A DNA stretch of 64,000 bases from Leptolyngbya sp. CCY15150 (GCF_016888135.1 NZ_JACSWB010000170.1:62001-126000); one strand, 5' to 3'; counted from the first letter of the stretch, positions 9,676-18,978 are shown. Program-made: numbers and translations. Notes: generated by a model not told the origin, from the sequence alone.

Positions 9676-10836
9676 CTAGGCAGGCGTCTTGAGAACCTGG
9701 GTGACGACGTCGGCTAAGGCCGATCGCACGCCGCTGACCACGTGATCTTGCTGGGCTGGGGTGAGTTCAGGGAACATGGGTAACGATAGCACCTGTTGGG
9801 CCACCTGTTCGACCACGGGCAACTGTCCCGCTGGATAGCCCAATGCTGCATACACCGGCTGTTGGTGCAGCGGGATGGGGTAGTAAATCATTGAACCAAT
9901 GCCCTGGGCTTGTAACTGCTGGCGGATGGCTTGGCGCAGGTCAGAGTCCGCAGCCTTGGCCGTGAGCCGCAGGGTGTATTGATGCCAAACGGCCTGTCCT
10001 CCAGCGATCGCCCTCGGCGGATCTACGCCATCGATCTGAGACAGGGCGCTGTAGTAACGGTCAGCGATCGCCTGCCGTTGAGCATTCCAGCTATCGAGAT
10101 AGCCCAGTTTGATGGTCAAAATCGCGGCTTGGATGGCGTCCAGGCGGCTATTAATCCCCACAACCGTATGGCAATAGGTTTGGGGTTGGCCATGGTTGCG
10201 CAGGAGGCGGATTTTTTCAGCGATCGCCCCATCAGAGGTGGTCACCGCTCCGCCATCGCCGCAGGCTCCTAGATTTTTGGTGGGGTAGAAGCTAAAACAG
10301 CCGACATGGCCAAAGCTGCCCACCTTCTGCCCCTGCCAGGTGGCTCCCGTTGCCTGGGCACAGTCTTCAATGACAATCAAACCATGGGCTTGGGCGATCG
10401 CCATCAGCCGAGTCATATCCACCGGCTGCCCAAACAGATGCACGGGCATGATGGCCTTGGTGCGATCGGTGATGGCGGCTGCCACCTGATTGAGATCCAG
10501 ATTATAGGTCTGGGCATCGATGTCCACAAACACAGGGGTGGCCCCCACCGCGCTGATCATCTCTGCCGTGGCAATGAAGGTAAAGGGCGTCGTGATCACC
10601 TCGTCGCCGGGGCCAATGTCGTAGGCACGCAGCGCCAACAGTAGGGCATCGGTGCCGGAATTACAGCCAATGCAATCCGCCGTACCGATATAAGCGGCAA
10701 ACTGCTGCTCAAAGGTTTGTACCACAGGGCCATTAATATACCGCCCAGAGGCGAGAACGTCCGTCACTGCTTGGCGGATGTCGGGCTCTAAAGTTTGATA
10801 TTGCTGCGTTAAATCTAACGGTGGAATATAGTTCAC
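9676..10836 (-). CDS. DegT/DnrJ/EryC1/StrS family sugar aminotransferase
   Basis: PLP-dependent aminotransferase of 386 aa, of the class that aminates nucleotide-sugar keto intermediates for polysaccharides or glycans. Recognisable elements: [10 protein letters not shown] start, [43 protein letters not shown], and the PLP-lysine segment [19 protein letters not shown] at 10836 directly precedes the first conserved residues; a TTG five codons upstream (10851) is possible. No other sugar-biosynthesis gene is nearby, so the substrate cannot be named. Confidence 0.9.
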   Translation of the reverse strand: MNYIPPLDLTQQYQTLEPDIRQAVTDVLASGRYINGPVVQTFEQQFAAYIGTADCIGCNSGTDALLLALRAYDIGPGDEVITTPFTFIATAEMISAVGATPVFVDIDAQTYNLDLNQVAAAITDRTKAIMPVHLFGQPVDMTRLMAIAQAHGLIVIEDCAQATGATWQGQKVGSFGHVGCFSFYPTKNLGACGDGGAVTTSDGAIAEKIRLLRNHGQPQTYCHTVVGINSRLDAIQAAILTIKLGYLDSWNAQRQAIADRYYSALSQIDGVDPPRAIAGGQAVWHQYTLRLTAKAADSDLRQAIRQQLQAQGIGSMIYYPIPLHQQPVYAALGYPAGQLPVVEQVAQQVLSLPMFPELTPAQQDHVVSGVRSALADVVTQVLKTPA

Positions 10837-10967
10837 TCGTTTACACCACAATCACGTTGTATCAGACAGCCACAGGCTATTGGATCATGCCAGAAATCTG
10901 GCGATCGCGCTGAGTCTTCCAGAGATCATCCCACGGGTCTTAGCCTGAAGATCGGTACCTTGGGACG

Positions 10968-12773
10968 TCAATCGTCTTGATTGGGAGGCGGGGCTGGCTC
11001 TTGATCCAAGACCTCGATGTAGGCAGGGGGTACATAACCAGACAGACTCGGCACATAGCGCCCAAACAGGGTACCGTCGGCATTGTATACATTAATCTCG
11101 ACCCTAGCCGCATTCCCAACCTGAGCAACTTGATGGAGGATGGTGTCCATGGAAACCGATAGGGGGATCGAGGAGGCGGTTGGCTGGGGAAAACTAGCCG
11201 CAGTGGCTTGATAGGCAGGCGTTAATCGCAACTGCACCTCTTCGCGACTAACCTGGTACGTGCAGCGGGCCGTATCTCCGCCACACAGTTTATTCAACTC
11301 AGCTTCGGCCGTTTGGGCAGCGATCGCCAACCGGAGATTTTGCCTGGCATCTTCTAGGGCCAGGGCATAGGAATTGACCAACGGCTGCACCTGGTCATGG
11401 TAAGCCGAATCCGTCGGCACCTGCTGGGCATTGGTTAGCGCGTTCTGCCAGGCCGCCACCGCCTGAGACCACTGCTCTTGCTGCTCGTAGGTTGCTGCTT
11501 GATCGGCCAGTTGTAACGATTGTCGATAGACCGTGGTGGATAGTTCCTCCTGGCTGAGGCGATCGCGCAGGGTCGCCATGCGGGTACTGTAGAGCGACAG
11601 AAGCTGCTGGGCCTCGGCATAGCTCATGGTGTGAGCTGGCACAGGCTGCAACATTTCCATAGAAATTTGCCAAGCCGTATAGGCACTCTGCCACTGTTCT
11701 GGGGAATCGCTCCCAGCTTCTTGTTCCGTGGCGCGCTGGGCCATCTCCCTCGCCGATCGCACCCGACTCTGGGCCTCCTGCTCCATCTGAATGCGTTGGT
11801 TGATGGCCGCCAGGTTGCCGCGATATTCCTCTAGCTTTTGCTGCGCCAACCCATGCATGGGACTATCGGCCGGCACCTCCTCTAGCTGAGCGATCGCCGA
11901 TTCCCACAAGTCGCGAATTTCTTCCCAGGTTGCGATCGGATGGGGCGGATTCTGACTCCGCTGAGCCGCTGCAAAGGCATCCGCCTGAGCATCGACCACA
12001 CGACTCACCGCCTTGACGTGGTCATCATAGCGATCGCGTTGGGCCAAGGCATCCTCGTAATAGCCAGACCAATGAGGCACCACCGTCGTCAGATAGCTAG
12101 CCTCCGTCAGTTGCTCATAGATCGCCTTAACATCCGCAGCCGATGTGGCAGACGCCATCTGCCCTTGGGACTGGGTGAATAGCTCCTCAGCCTGCAGCAG
12201 TGGGCGACAGCTTCCCAGCACACAGGGACGGCTCAGCACATAGGCCGCCACCCCCGCCACTACGACCACCCCCGCCACCGCAGCACCCAGCCGCCAAGAC
12301 AATCGCTTAGCGGGGCGCTGAGGAGGAGAAGAGGGTTCATCTAAGGGCTCCTCGTCTTCCATGGCAGACTCGGACGACCAGTTCGACAGCTCATCCTCGG
12401 AGAGGAGGTCATCAGTCTCGTCGTCTGTGAGTGCTTCGACCGGAGCGATCGCTTCGATCTGAAAGGGATGGAATGCATAGGGTTGGGGCTGCTCCTCCAC
12501 CCGCAAGTAGAGCTGCACTGCCAGGGTAGAGACATCGGCCAGGAACGGATGCAGTAAATCGTCCGTCTGGGCAGTGAGGGCTTTGCGCAAAGTCGAAAAG
12601 GCCCGCTTAGCATCCAGCGAGATATCTGGGGGATGCTGAGCCAGCACCAATAATTTGTCCTGTTTGATCACACATCGAACGTCGATCGGTACCGGCACCT
12701 CTTGTTGCAGACTGTCTTGGAGGTACTGACCGAGCGATCGCAGTTGGGATTGGTAAGATGCCGTTTCCATCAC
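10968..12773 (-). CDS. Single-pass membrane protein of unknown function with coiled-coil repeats
   Basis: A 601-aa protein not recognised as a named family. Residues 1-110 form a compact domain (RSLGQYLQDSLQQEVPVPID... then SLDAKRAFSTLRKAL) like the N-terminal part of several large cyanobacterial membrane proteins. An acidic linker (about 115-155) precedes one transmembrane helix at about 160-183. The remaining 400 residues are helical, Gln/Ala-rich and periodic, with repeating W-QSA-AW units suggesting coiled coil or TPR-like packing, ending in a small beta-rich domain (NVYNADGTLFGRYVPSLSG). Topology predicts the helical part outside the cytoplasm. It is monocistronic. Function unknown. Confidence 0.75.
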   Translation of the reverse strand: MMETASYQSQLRSLGQYLQDSLQQEVPVPIDVRCVIKQDKLLVLAQHPPDISLDAKRAFSTLRKALTAQTDDLLHPFLADVSTLAVQLYLRVEEQPQPYAFHPFQIEAIAPVEALTDDETDDLLSEDELSNWSSESAMEDEEPLDEPSSPPQRPAKRLSWRLGAAVAGVVVVAGVAAYVLSRPCVLGSCRPLLQAEELFTQSQGQMASATSAADVKAIYEQLTEASYLTTVVPHWSGYYEDALAQRDRYDDHVKAVSRVVDAQADAFAAAQRSQNPPHPIATWEEIRDLWESAIAQLEEVPADSPMHGLAQQKLEEYRGNLAAINQRIQMEQEAQSRVRSAREMAQRATEQEAGSDSPEQWQSAYTAWQISMEMLQPVPAHTMSYAEAQQLLSLYSTRMATLRDRLSQEELSTTVYRQSLQLADQAATYEQQEQWSQAVAAWQNALTNAQQVPTDSAYHDQVQPLVNSYALALEDARQNLRLAIAAQTAEAELNKLCGGDTARCTYQVSREEVQLRLTPAYQATAASFPQPTASSIPLSVSMDTILHQVAQVGNAARVEINVYNADGTLFGRYVPSLSGYVPPAYIEVLDQEPAPPPNQDD

Positions 12774-13115
12774 GCTAAACCTACGACGTTAAGCCAGCGA
12801 CAGCGGGAGACCATTGATACTTAAACATACCTCTCATACCCCTAGAATCCAACCATTATCAGGATACAAGGGCAGAGCTGAAGACGCACCAGCGAGCGAT
12901 ATACTAAACTCAATTCGAACCCATTTCAGCTTAAACATTCATTCACAAAACTGCCACTAGCCTATTCTCTCACCCATAGTTGCGTCTCTCACCTGGAATG
13001 GAGGCTAGGGTGGTATCAGAGTACGACCGGCCGGCTCCGGTAACCTTGTTCAGCGCTCCACCGTGAGAGACCACGAGGTTTACCCCAGGAGAATGCGGCG
13101 TTTTAGAGGTTTGGT
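12774..13115. other. Intergenic region between divergent genes
   Basis: About 340 bp without a credible ORF. It must hold the promoters of the leftward membrane-protein gene and the rightward response-regulator gene. No clear operator or terminator hairpin is visible. Confidence 0.6.
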
Positions 13116-13814
13116 ATGAACATTCTCATTGTTGAAGACGAGGCAGATATTAGCCAATTGATCCGACTCTATTTGGAGAAAGAGGGCTTTACCTGCGCAG
13201 ACTGTCGGGATGGGCTAACCGCCATCCAGCTCTTTCAAGACCAGCAGCCTGATTTGATTATTCTCGATTTGATGATTCCGGGGTTGGATGGCCTAGAAGT
13301 CTGTGCCCGAATTCGCCAGCAGCCCGGTAGCAAGGATCCCTTCATTCTCATGCTGACGGCCAAGGGGGAAGAACTCGATCGGATCATTGGCCTGTCTACC
13401 GGCGCAGATGACTATATGGTCAAACCCTTTAGCCCTCGGGAACTCGTGGCTCGGGTGCGGGCCCTATTGCGGCGATCGCTCCGCCATGGAACCCAGGGGC
13501 AGATCTATGAAACGCCCAACTTCTGGGTTGATCTCGATCAACGTTCAGCCCAGCGACAGCAGGACGGTCAACTCACCCCCCTCGATCTCACCACCCTAGA
13601 GTTTGATCTCTTGTCTATGTTCATCAGCTACCCTGGGCGGGTGTGGAGCCGCAGCCAAATTATCGATCGCATCTGGGGCAGCGATTTCTACGGTGATGAG
13701 CGGGTTGTGGATACCCACATCGCCCGCCTGCGCAAAAAGATTGAGCTGGATCCTGCCCAGCCCACGTTCCTCAAAACTGTCATTGGCGTGGGGTATAAAT
13801 TTGAAGATGGCTAA
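13116..13814 (+). CDS. OmpR/PhoB-family response regulator
   Basis: Two-component DNA-binding regulator, 232 aa. The receiver domain (residues 1-120) has the acidic pair in VEDEAD, the phosphoacceptor Asp51 in LIILDLMIPG, the Thr in MLTAKGEE and the Lys of MVKPFSPREL. A winged-helix effector domain follows (about 135-230: LTPLDLTTLEFDLL, RVVDTHIARLRKKIE, TVIGVGYKFE). The stop overlaps the start of the adjacent histidine kinase, so the two form a cognate pair. The target genes are not evident. Confidence 0.93.
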   Translation: MNILIVEDEADISQLIRLYLEKEGFTCADCRDGLTAIQLFQDQQPDLIILDLMIPGLDGLEVCARIRQQPGSKDPFILMLTAKGEELDRIIGLSTGADDYMVKPFSPRELVARVRALLRRSLRHGTQGQIYETPNFWVDLDQRSAQRQQDGQLTPLDLTTLEFDLLSMFISYPGRVWSRSQIIDRIWGSDFYGDERVVDTHIARLRKKIELDPAQPTFLKTVIGVGYKFEDG

Positions 13815-14889
13815 TTGGGGATTGCGATCGCGCCTATTTTTCTCTCACATCATTGTCATGGTGACAGGACTGAGCGTCCTGATTATCATGGGCAAGTTTT
13901 CATCTCCGCGCTTTTTCACCATTTACCTGCGGCAAATTGAAGGTGAGGGTTACACCGTGACCCAGCTTGTCCAAGGTTTTGAAACCGCTTGGAGTCGGGG
14001 GGCCCTGTGGTCTGTGGTGGTGGGAGCATCCACCGCTGGCGGGCTAAGCTACTGGTCATCTCGCCGCATCATGCAACCGCTGGAACAGATGGAGAGGATC
14101 ACCCAGAAATTTTCTGCCGGACAGATGGATGCCCGCGTGCCCTCTAGCGAAATTCCTGAACTCGACCGTCTCGCCTCAGGCTTCAACCGCATGGCTGCCG
14201 ATCTCGAAGGGGTCGAACAACGGCGGCGGGATCTAGTTGGCGACCTGGCCCATGAATTACGCACGCCCTTGACCATCGTGGAAGGCTACCTCGAAGGACT
14301 GGCGGATGATACCTTATCTCCCTCGGATGATATCTATCAAAAACTTACCCGAGAAACGCGGCGGATGCGGCGACTGATCAATGATCTACAAGAATTGTCT
14401 AAGCTAGAAGCTGGCTCTCTGCCCATTAACGCTATCCCGCTGAATCTACAGCCGCTGCTGATTACGGTGATTGAACGATTTTCCAGCCAACTCACTGACG
14501 ATAGTCCGACCTTATCTCTCGGCTATCCCGCAGATATTCCCATGGTGCTTGCGGATGCTGAACGGGTGGAGCAAATTCTTGGCAACCTGATTGGCAATGC
14601 TCTGCGCTATACCCCTGCTGGCACGATTACGGTGCAGGTGACTGCTGAAGCAACCCAGGTATGGATTGCTGTCATAGATACAGGCATCGGCATTGCGCCG
14701 GAAGACTTGCCCCATGTTTTTGAACGATTTTGGCGTGCCGATCGCTCCCGCGATCGCCATTCTGGGGGTAGCGGTATCGGTCTAGCCATCTGCCGCCGCC
14801 TGGTAGAACTCCAAGGTGGCGTGATTGAGGTTACGAGTGATCTGGATCAGGGCAGCACATTCCGATTTTGCCTACCCACAGCAACCTAG
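13807..14889 (+). CDS. Sensor histidine kinase (BaeS/EnvZ-like)
   Basis: A 360-aa membrane sensor kinase. Two hydrophobic segments flank a short periplasmic loop (helices at about 10-28 and 58-76), followed by a HAMP domain (SRRIMQPLEQMERITQ), the H-box DLAHELRTPLTIVEG, N-box NLIGNALRYTPAG and G-boxes DTGIGI and SGIGLAICRRLVE. All catalytic elements are present. The ATG at 13807 overlaps the response-regulator stop by 8 bp, indicating translational coupling. The short sensor loop gives no hint of the signal. Confidence 0.92.
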   Translation: MANWGLRSRLFFSHIIVMVTGLSVLIIMGKFSSPRFFTIYLRQIEGEGYTVTQLVQGFETAWSRGALWSVVVGASTAGGLSYWSSRRIMQPLEQMERITQKFSAGQMDARVPSSEIPELDRLASGFNRMAADLEGVEQRRRDLVGDLAHELRTPLTIVEGYLEGLADDTLSPSDDIYQKLTRETRRMRRLINDLQELSKLEAGSLPINAIPLNLQPLLITVIERFSSQLTDDSPTLSLGYPADIPMVLADAERVEQILGNLIGNALRYTPAGTITVQVTAEATQVWIAVIDTGIGIAPEDLPHVFERFWRADRSRDRHSGGSGIGLAICRRLVELQGGVIEVTSDLDQGSTFRFCLPTAT

Positions 14890-14970
14890 CGGCTTTTATC
14901 TAGAGCTCACTGAACTATCTCAAACTACTCCATAACAAACTATCTCTTGGGTACTTTCGATTTTGTCAGC

Positions 14971-15020
14971 AATCTCGAAGGACGGGTGCAACATCTCTAT
15001 GCGGAGTCAGCTAACGGTTG
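14971..15020. repeat. 50-bp dispersed intergenic repeat, copy 1
   Basis: The block from AATCTCGAAGGACGGGTGC to CAGCTAACGGTTG is matched, with a handful of substitutions, at 19548-19597. Both copies lie in gaps of the 15-21.7 kb accessory patch beside small genes. It may be a cassette boundary or a mobile repeat remnant. Confidence 0.6.
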
Positions 15021-15096
15021 CGGTCAGAAGTTACGAGTAACCTTTATAATGCAACCAGAACCTCTAAAATTTGCTGCCCCACCTTTGCTAGGCTAG

Positions 15097-15753
15097 CTAA
15101 TCTACAAGATGATTGGCAAGGAATTGATTTACATCCCTAATCATGTCAGAAACATCTTGATCCGTAAACTCATCTTGCTTTCCATGTGCAGCGCTATTAC
15201 GTATGCTCGCAAGAGCTGTTATTCGCTTTTGATTAAGCTTGTTATATACGCCAACTTTTACTAGATCAGTATTCATTTTATCTAGCTTTCCATGTGAAAT
15301 CCCATTTCTATCACATAGCTCTCGCAATGCTGTCTCTAAAACAACTCCTGCAATTACGGCAGCAGCAGTGGAGTAGCCACTAGAAAAAAGCTCGTTTGCT
15401 TGTTCAAGCTCAGAGTCAAAGACCTCAGCTTGTACCAGTGTTTTTATTGATAGCAGATAGCCGCTCTCAAAATCCTCCTTTGCTGCTATGAATACAGCTT
15501 TCAACCTCTTTAGTATTTCAAGGTTTGTTGTTCCAACAATCCCATAATCTTCTGCTATCTCAAATTGCTTAAAATGCTGGGATTCTTCTCCACAAACTTT
15601 TGATAATAAGCTTCTTACCTTTACCTTCCAGTTCAAAAGCGATTCATCATTCACATACTCGCCGCGGCCGTACATACTGTCGCGAAAAGATGTAGAAGCT
15701 TCTATTTGAGACACTTGCTCCTCTAATTCTTCAAACCGCTGCGTAAGCTTCAT
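15097..15753 (-). CDS. Hypothetical protein with DUF4145/HEPN-like C-terminal domain
   Basis: About 218 aa. The N-terminus (MKLTQRFEELEEQVSQIEAS) is a short coiled coil; the middle part is unassigned. The C-terminal 110 residues (AAVIAGVVLETALRELCDR, then ITALASIRNSAAHGKQDEF) have the helical layout and RN-x-x-AHG motif seen in DUF4145/HEPN-like domains, which occur in restriction, abortive-infection and uncharacterised stress proteins. An ATG 12 codons upstream (15789) is also possible. It stands alone, at low GC compared with neighbours, and is followed upstream by a repeated intergenic block. Nuclease activity is not implied by the motif alone. Confidence 0.6.
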   Translation of the reverse strand: MKLTQRFEELEEQVSQIEASTSFRDSMYGRGEYVNDESLLNWKVKVRSLLSKVCGEESQHFKQFEIAEDYGIVGTTNLEILKRLKAVFIAAKEDFESGYLLSIKTLVQAEVFDSELEQANELFSSGYSTAAAVIAGVVLETALRELCDRNGISHGKLDKMNTDLVKVGVYNKLNQKRITALASIRNSAAHGKQDEFTDQDVSDMIRDVNQFLANHLVD

Positions 15754-15825
15754 AAATGTCTTATTCAATGCCAGTACCTCAAAAAACATGAATAATGCGT
15801 CTAACTGCTACTTGGTCTGATTAGT

Positions 15826-15963
15826 GGCGCTTAATTTTGCATAAAACATTCAATCAAGTGGTTAATCAGGTCTTAAAACATCACCATCTTAGAGGGCAGC
15901 TATCCTCAATATTAAACGTATAGCCGCCCAAATAGCTATGCTATGAGGAATCTCGACTCAATC
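15826..15963. repeat. Repeated intergenic block, copy A
   Basis: About 140 bp running from GGCGCTTAATTTTGCATAA to AATCTCGACTCAATC. It aligns along its whole length with 17004-17140 (clearly related but diverged). Both copies sit just upstream of a leftward gene. Copy A contains an inverted pair (GGGCAGCTAT / ATAGCCGCCC) able to fold. It is followed by three HIP1-bearing units of the AGAGAAAAGCGATCGCC type. Confidence 0.65.
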
Positions 15964-16041
15964 CGAAAAGCGATCGCCCCCCTGGCTCAGAGAAAAGCGA
16001 TCGCCCCCTAGTTTAGAGAAAAGCGATCGCCTTTCACCACT
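15964..16041. repeat. HIP1-bearing short repeat array
   Basis: Three units of about 25 bp, each AGCGATCGCC followed by a C-run, CTAG/CTGG, and TTTAGAGAAA. The same unit recurs at 18385-18415, 19500-19545 and 21685-21720. All are in gaps of the accessory patch, so this is a local repeat family and not just genome-wide HIP1 frequency. Confidence 0.65.
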
Positions 16042-16050
16042 GCCCCCTAA

Positions 16051-16084
16051 GTAGTTTGAGACACAACAAACCATCTCAAACTAC
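16051..16084. repeat. Perfect 11-bp inverted repeat
   Basis: GTAGTTTGAGA (16051-16061) pairs exactly with TCTCAAACTAC (16074-16084) around a 12-nt loop. There is no T-run, so it is not a standard terminator, though it lies 29 bp beyond the stop of the leftward ParE-like gene. A half-site copy, ATCTCAAACTAC, occurs near 14918. Confidence 0.6.
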
Positions 16085-16112
16085 ACCACAGCGGTCAGGG
16101 AAATGGGGATTG

Positions 16113-16409
16113 TTAGGTTCGCGATCGCCATAATTTAGAATCACGCCGACCATGGAAAATAGCGGTCACAACAACCCGACTTGAAATCACTCGATAGTAA
16201 ACAGCATATGGAAATCGCTTGATGACCGCTCGTCGAATATCCCGATACACGATTGCATAGGATTCTGGCATCATGCAGACTCGATTGAGCAGGTCATCTA
16301 CACAATCAATGAATTCATCCCCTAAACCCGTTTGTTGGTTTTCGTACCAATCGTATGCATCACTGAGGTCGTCACGGACTTCGGGCCGAAATACTAGTAC
16401 ATACTTCAT
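16113..16409 (-). CDS. ParE/RelE-family toxin
   Basis: A 98-aa toxin of the RelE/ParE superfamily: VLVFRPEVRDDLSDAYDWYE (first helical hairpin), a central LNRVCMMPESYAIVYRDIRRAVIKRFPYAVYYRV strand set, and a C-terminal TAIFHGRRD. The RFPYAVYYRV and FHGRRD signatures are typical of ParE-like toxins paired with short helical antitoxins. The start ATG overlaps the antitoxin stop in ATGA. Chromosomal members either inhibit gyrase or cleave ribosomal mRNA; which applies here is not visible. Confidence 0.85.
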   Translation of the reverse strand: MKYVLVFRPEVRDDLSDAYDWYENQQTGLGDEFIDCVDDLLNRVCMMPESYAIVYRDIRRAVIKRFPYAVYYRVISSRVVVTAIFHGRRDSKLWRSRT

Positions 16410-16630
16410 GTATGTTTCTTGACTGATGCTTTGATATCTTGCCACGTGAGGACGTTGTCTGGATCGCTCTCATAGCTATCAATCCGGCTATCCAGTTCGT
16501 GCTGTTGCGCCTCTGTCAGATCAGGATAAGCTTGTTCGGCTGCAATACTATCCCAAATCGCTTGCACCAAAAAAATTCTATCCTTAATACTTAAAGCTGC
16601 AATTTCATTCAGCGTAGCTGCAATATCCAT
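16406..16630 (-). CDS. Addiction-module antitoxin (TIGR02574-like)
   Basis: A 74-aa acidic protein upstream of the ParE-like toxin in the same operon (4-bp overlap). The sequence SIKDRIFLVQAIWDSIA followed by LTEAQQHELDSRIDSYESDP and a C-terminal WQDIKASVKK matches the short 'addiction module' antitoxin group. It neutralises the toxin by direct binding and probably autoregulates the operon. Confidence 0.85.
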   Translation of the reverse strand: MDIAATLNEIAALSIKDRIFLVQAIWDSIAAEQAYPDLTEAQQHELDSRIDSYESDPDNVLTWQDIKASVKKHT

Positions 16631-16670
16631 ACAGAAACCTCAGAGCAAAATATTTGATAGTGCGTATCCC

Positions 16671-16949
16671 TTAAATATAGTGAACAGGGTTTTGACCATC
16701 AAACTGAACACTGCAATTCATAATGTACCCGTCCAGAAACTTGACCACTAACCTGTCGTCATCCCTTCTATAACTAGCATTTCGGTCAAATATTGCCTCA
16801 ATCATTTGTGTGCCTTCAAAGTTTACGACTTGAATATGCGTGATTTTCTCGACTTTTTCTTCTGCAACAACCCAAGCTGCCGACTCAGATTGAGCCAGTA
16901 GCTCTAACAAGTTGTCATGGGTGCGGACTTGAAGCGTTAGTTTAGGCAT
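16671..16949 (-). CDS. Small hypothetical protein
   Basis: A 92-aa protein from the ATG at 16949 (an ATG eight codons upstream at 16973 is possible). It reads as an alpha-beta protein (PKLTLQVRTHDNLLELLAQ, then ITHIQVVNFEGTQMIEAIFD, DDRLVVKFLDGYI). No family was recognised. It lies 41 bp upstream of the toxin-antitoxin pair on the same strand, possibly in the same transcript. Confidence 0.5.
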   Translation of the reverse strand: MPKLTLQVRTHDNLLELLAQSESAAWVVAEEKVEKITHIQVVNFEGTQMIEAIFDRNASYRRDDDRLVVKFLDGYIMNCSVQFDGQNPVHYI

Positions 16950-17003
16950 AGGGAATGAGAATTCAAATGGCAAGAGACCTAATGACTACTGAGCCTGACC
17001 AGC

Positions 17004-17140
17004 GGCGCTTAATGTTGCATAACACCTCCAATCAAGGGTTAGCCAGATCTTAGACTATCACCACCTCCAAAAGCCATTATACCCAACGTTACACGCGTGA
17101 TTGTCCAAATGGGGGTGTCATGAGAAATCTCGACTCAATC
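17004..17140. repeat. Repeated intergenic block, copy B
   Basis: Diverged full-length match to 15826-15963 (shared GGCGCTTAAT, TTGCATAA, CAATCAAG, ATCACCA and AATCTCGACTCAATC anchors). It precedes the leftward hypothetical gene at 16671-16949 exactly as copy A precedes the gene at 15097, which suggests that gene plus block moved or duplicated as a unit. Confidence 0.65.
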
Positions 17141-17323
17141 TAACAAGCGATCGCTCTCTGTGAATCTCAAGGGGCGATCGCCCCTCTGGTTCACTATCCC
17201 TTAACCATGGAACTGGGTATTCAAGCCCAAAACCTGGGCAGACTAACCTGTCGATAGCCACATAGTCAGTTGTCACTTGACAACCAAGTGGTTTAGATTT
17301 AACCTGTAAAAGTAAACGTTAAT

Positions 17324-17596
17324 ATGAGTAGGCGATCGCATCCAAAACAAGAGATTGAGGCTGCACTGAAGTATGCTGAGCAAAATGGCTGGCGCGTTGA
17401 TGTTGGTGGATCTCATGCCTGGGGTAAACTCTACTGTCCCTACAATGATTCAGAGTGCAGATGTGGAACGTTTTGTATCTCAAGTATTTGGAGCACTCCA
17501 AAAAATGCAGGCAATCATGCGAAGCAGCTTCGTCGTATAGTCGATAACTGCACAAGACATGGCAGTAACGATGATGCTTACGAAAAGGAAGACTGA
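17324..17596 (+). CDS. HicA-like toxin candidate
   Basis: A 90-aa protein: HPKQEIEAALKYAEQNGWRV, then VGGSHAWGKLYCPYND, and a C-terminal NHAKQLRRIVDNC. The alpha-beta-beta-beta-alpha order with a conserved histidine in GGSH fits the double-stranded-RNA-binding fold of HicA mRNA interferases, though the cysteine cluster (ECRCGTFC) is unusual. It is followed 3 bp later by an HTH-containing gene that looks like the antitoxin partner. The assignment is by motif and context, not by a clear family match. Confidence 0.5.
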   Translation: MSRRSHPKQEIEAALKYAEQNGWRVDVGGSHAWGKLYCPYNDSECRCGTFCISSIWSTPKNAGNHAKQLRRIVDNCTRHGSNDDAYEKED

Positions 17597-17599
17597 GCC

Positions 17600-18307
17600 A
17601 TGAAAAACTATGATTTTACCCTAAAATTTAACCTTCAGCGGCAGCCCTGTCAAAGTGATAAAGTTAGGACAAAAAATAACCGTGAAAGCCCCCATCATTC
17701 GTCCGACTGGATTCTTGATCTATTGCACAATGAAAATGAAGTCCAAGTTCTGATTCATGGGCCAAACGATTCAAATCTAGTGAATCCGAATCCTACCTCG
17801 CCAGGGCTGAACCTTCAGCAGCCACAAGTTGATCCTAGTTTTTATGTCGAAGCCTTGTATTCTGGCGGCTGCGATGATGCTTTGATTGGAGTTGGGAAAA
17901 AAGGATATATTTCATTAAACTTTATTCGTGAAGCACTATCCGCCTATGAAGCCATTTCCAGTGCGATCGCTGACGTGAAAAGGGTCATTCCCCATGCCAG
18001 TCTTATTGAAGCAGCACCAGATTATGTAGGCTTAACAGATGTAGCCAAAATTCTTGGATGTACTCGGCAAAATATTAGAAAGCTTATTGTCACTAGTGAA
18101 CCTAGCTCTCCGCCTCCTATCTATGAAGGTACGCCTTCAATTTGGCATCTAGCAGAGATCCTAGACTGGTTGCAAGAAGTCAAAGCATATCCGATTGATA
18201 GTTCATTGATAGAAGTTGCAAAAATAAACATGGATCTGAATAATGCTAAAAGCTGGCAAAAATTAGAGCCAGCCTATCAAGAAACGATCAAAGCTCTGGT
18301 TTCTTAG
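17600..18307 (+). CDS. HTH DNA-binding protein, likely antitoxin partner (copy 1, with 60-residue insert)
   Basis: A 235-aa protein. The N-terminal DYDFTLKFNLQ strand, the VEALYSGGCDDALIGVG motif and LNFIREA helices form a HicB-like partial fold; the C-terminal part (LTDVAKILGCTRQNIRKLI then TPSIWHLAEILDWL) is a MerR/excisionase-like HTH. Residues about 11-70 are an extra segment absent from the paralogue at 21080-21607. The insert is bounded by direct repeats AACCTTCAGC at 17630 and 17810, exactly 180 bp apart. It follows the HicA-like gene by 3 bp. Confidence 0.65.
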   Translation: MKNYDFTLKFNLQRQPCQSDKVRTKNNRESPHHSSDWILDLLHNENEVQVLIHGPNDSNLVNPNPTSPGLNLQQPQVDPSFYVEALYSGGCDDALIGVGKKGYISLNFIREALSAYEAISSAIADVKRVIPHASLIEAAPDYVGLTDVAKILGCTRQNIRKLIVTSEPSSPPPIYEGTPSIWHLAEILDWLQEVKAYPIDSSLIEVAKINMDLNNAKSWQKLEPAYQETIKALVS

Positions 18308-18421
18308 ACAAGAGTGCTTGGCTATCTAACAGACCATTGCACCAAAACGTTAGTTGCTATAGTGTCGAGACAGGATCTTGGAGGCGATCGCTCCCTCAGC
18401 TTAGAGAAAAGCGAGGCTAAA

Positions 18422-18949
18422 TCAGCTTGCCAGCAATAATTCGTTGAGCTTGTTTTTCAAACTTGGGGATGCCATCAGCGGGTTGTAAATTTCACCTTCA
18501 TAAGGCAGCCAAATATAGCCATGACAGAAGGGGCGATACGCTGAAGACAGCCCCAGTGCCTGCCCAACCTCCTCAGCTACAACTAACCCTGGAATGGATA
18601 GTGCAGAAGGATCTTGCACCAACTCGCTGTATGTCCTAAATTCATCAACTTCAATACCAACTAGGGCATATCGGAACTCGGAAGCCGTTCGCAAATGTTG
18701 GTAAAAGAGAATTCCCAACTCTGTCATCAAGTAGGCACTTTCAGGAGACTCGATTCCAATCTCACTGATATTGTTAGGATAGACCCGGCACCACCAATTC
18801 TCATCAATATCCTGAAAAACGTCAGTTCGGCATTGACATAGGCGTTCATTGGAGAGCGTCCACGTCACTCCCTCAAAATACTGGGCAAACAGCTTTGCCT
18901 TGCTTTCATCTACACCGCATTCTGCCGATAGACCAAATATCCATGCCAT
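18422..18949 (-). CDS. Hypothetical protein, possible partner of the broken gene upstream
   Basis: A 175-aa soluble protein with no recognised domain (WIFGLSAECGVDESKAKLF, WWCRVYPNNISEIGI, FRYALVGIEVDEFRTYSEL). The repeated acidic/aromatic character resembles small immunity-type or hypothetical proteins, but nothing specific can be claimed. It starts 29 bp after the restored end of the frameshifted gene at 18979-19424, so the two were probably an operon. A GTG one codon upstream is possible. Confidence 0.55.
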   Translation of the reverse strand: MAWIFGLSAECGVDESKAKLFAQYFEGVTWTLSNERLCQCRTDVFQDIDENWWCRVYPNNISEIGIESPESAYLMTELGILFYQHLRTASEFRYALVGIEVDEFRTYSELVQDPSALSIPGLVVAEEVGQALGLSSAYRPFCHGYIWLPYEGEIYNPLMASPSLKNKLNELLLAS

Positions 18950-18978
18950 CACAATAGACTCCAGGTATCGATGTCAGA

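Noticed and set aside
10306..10644. 112-codon rightward frame inside the DegT aminotransferase
   Set aside because: Antisense shadow of a well-conserved gene.
17319..17555. 78-codon leftward frame opposite the HicA-like gene
   Set aside because: Antisense shadow; composition is unlike a folded protein and the rightward gene has an operon partner.
18308..18352. attC-like recombination site (ATCTAAC...CGTTAG)
   Set aside because: The interval is only about 32 bp, too short for attC, and the second box departs from consensus; kept only as support for a possible cassette patch.
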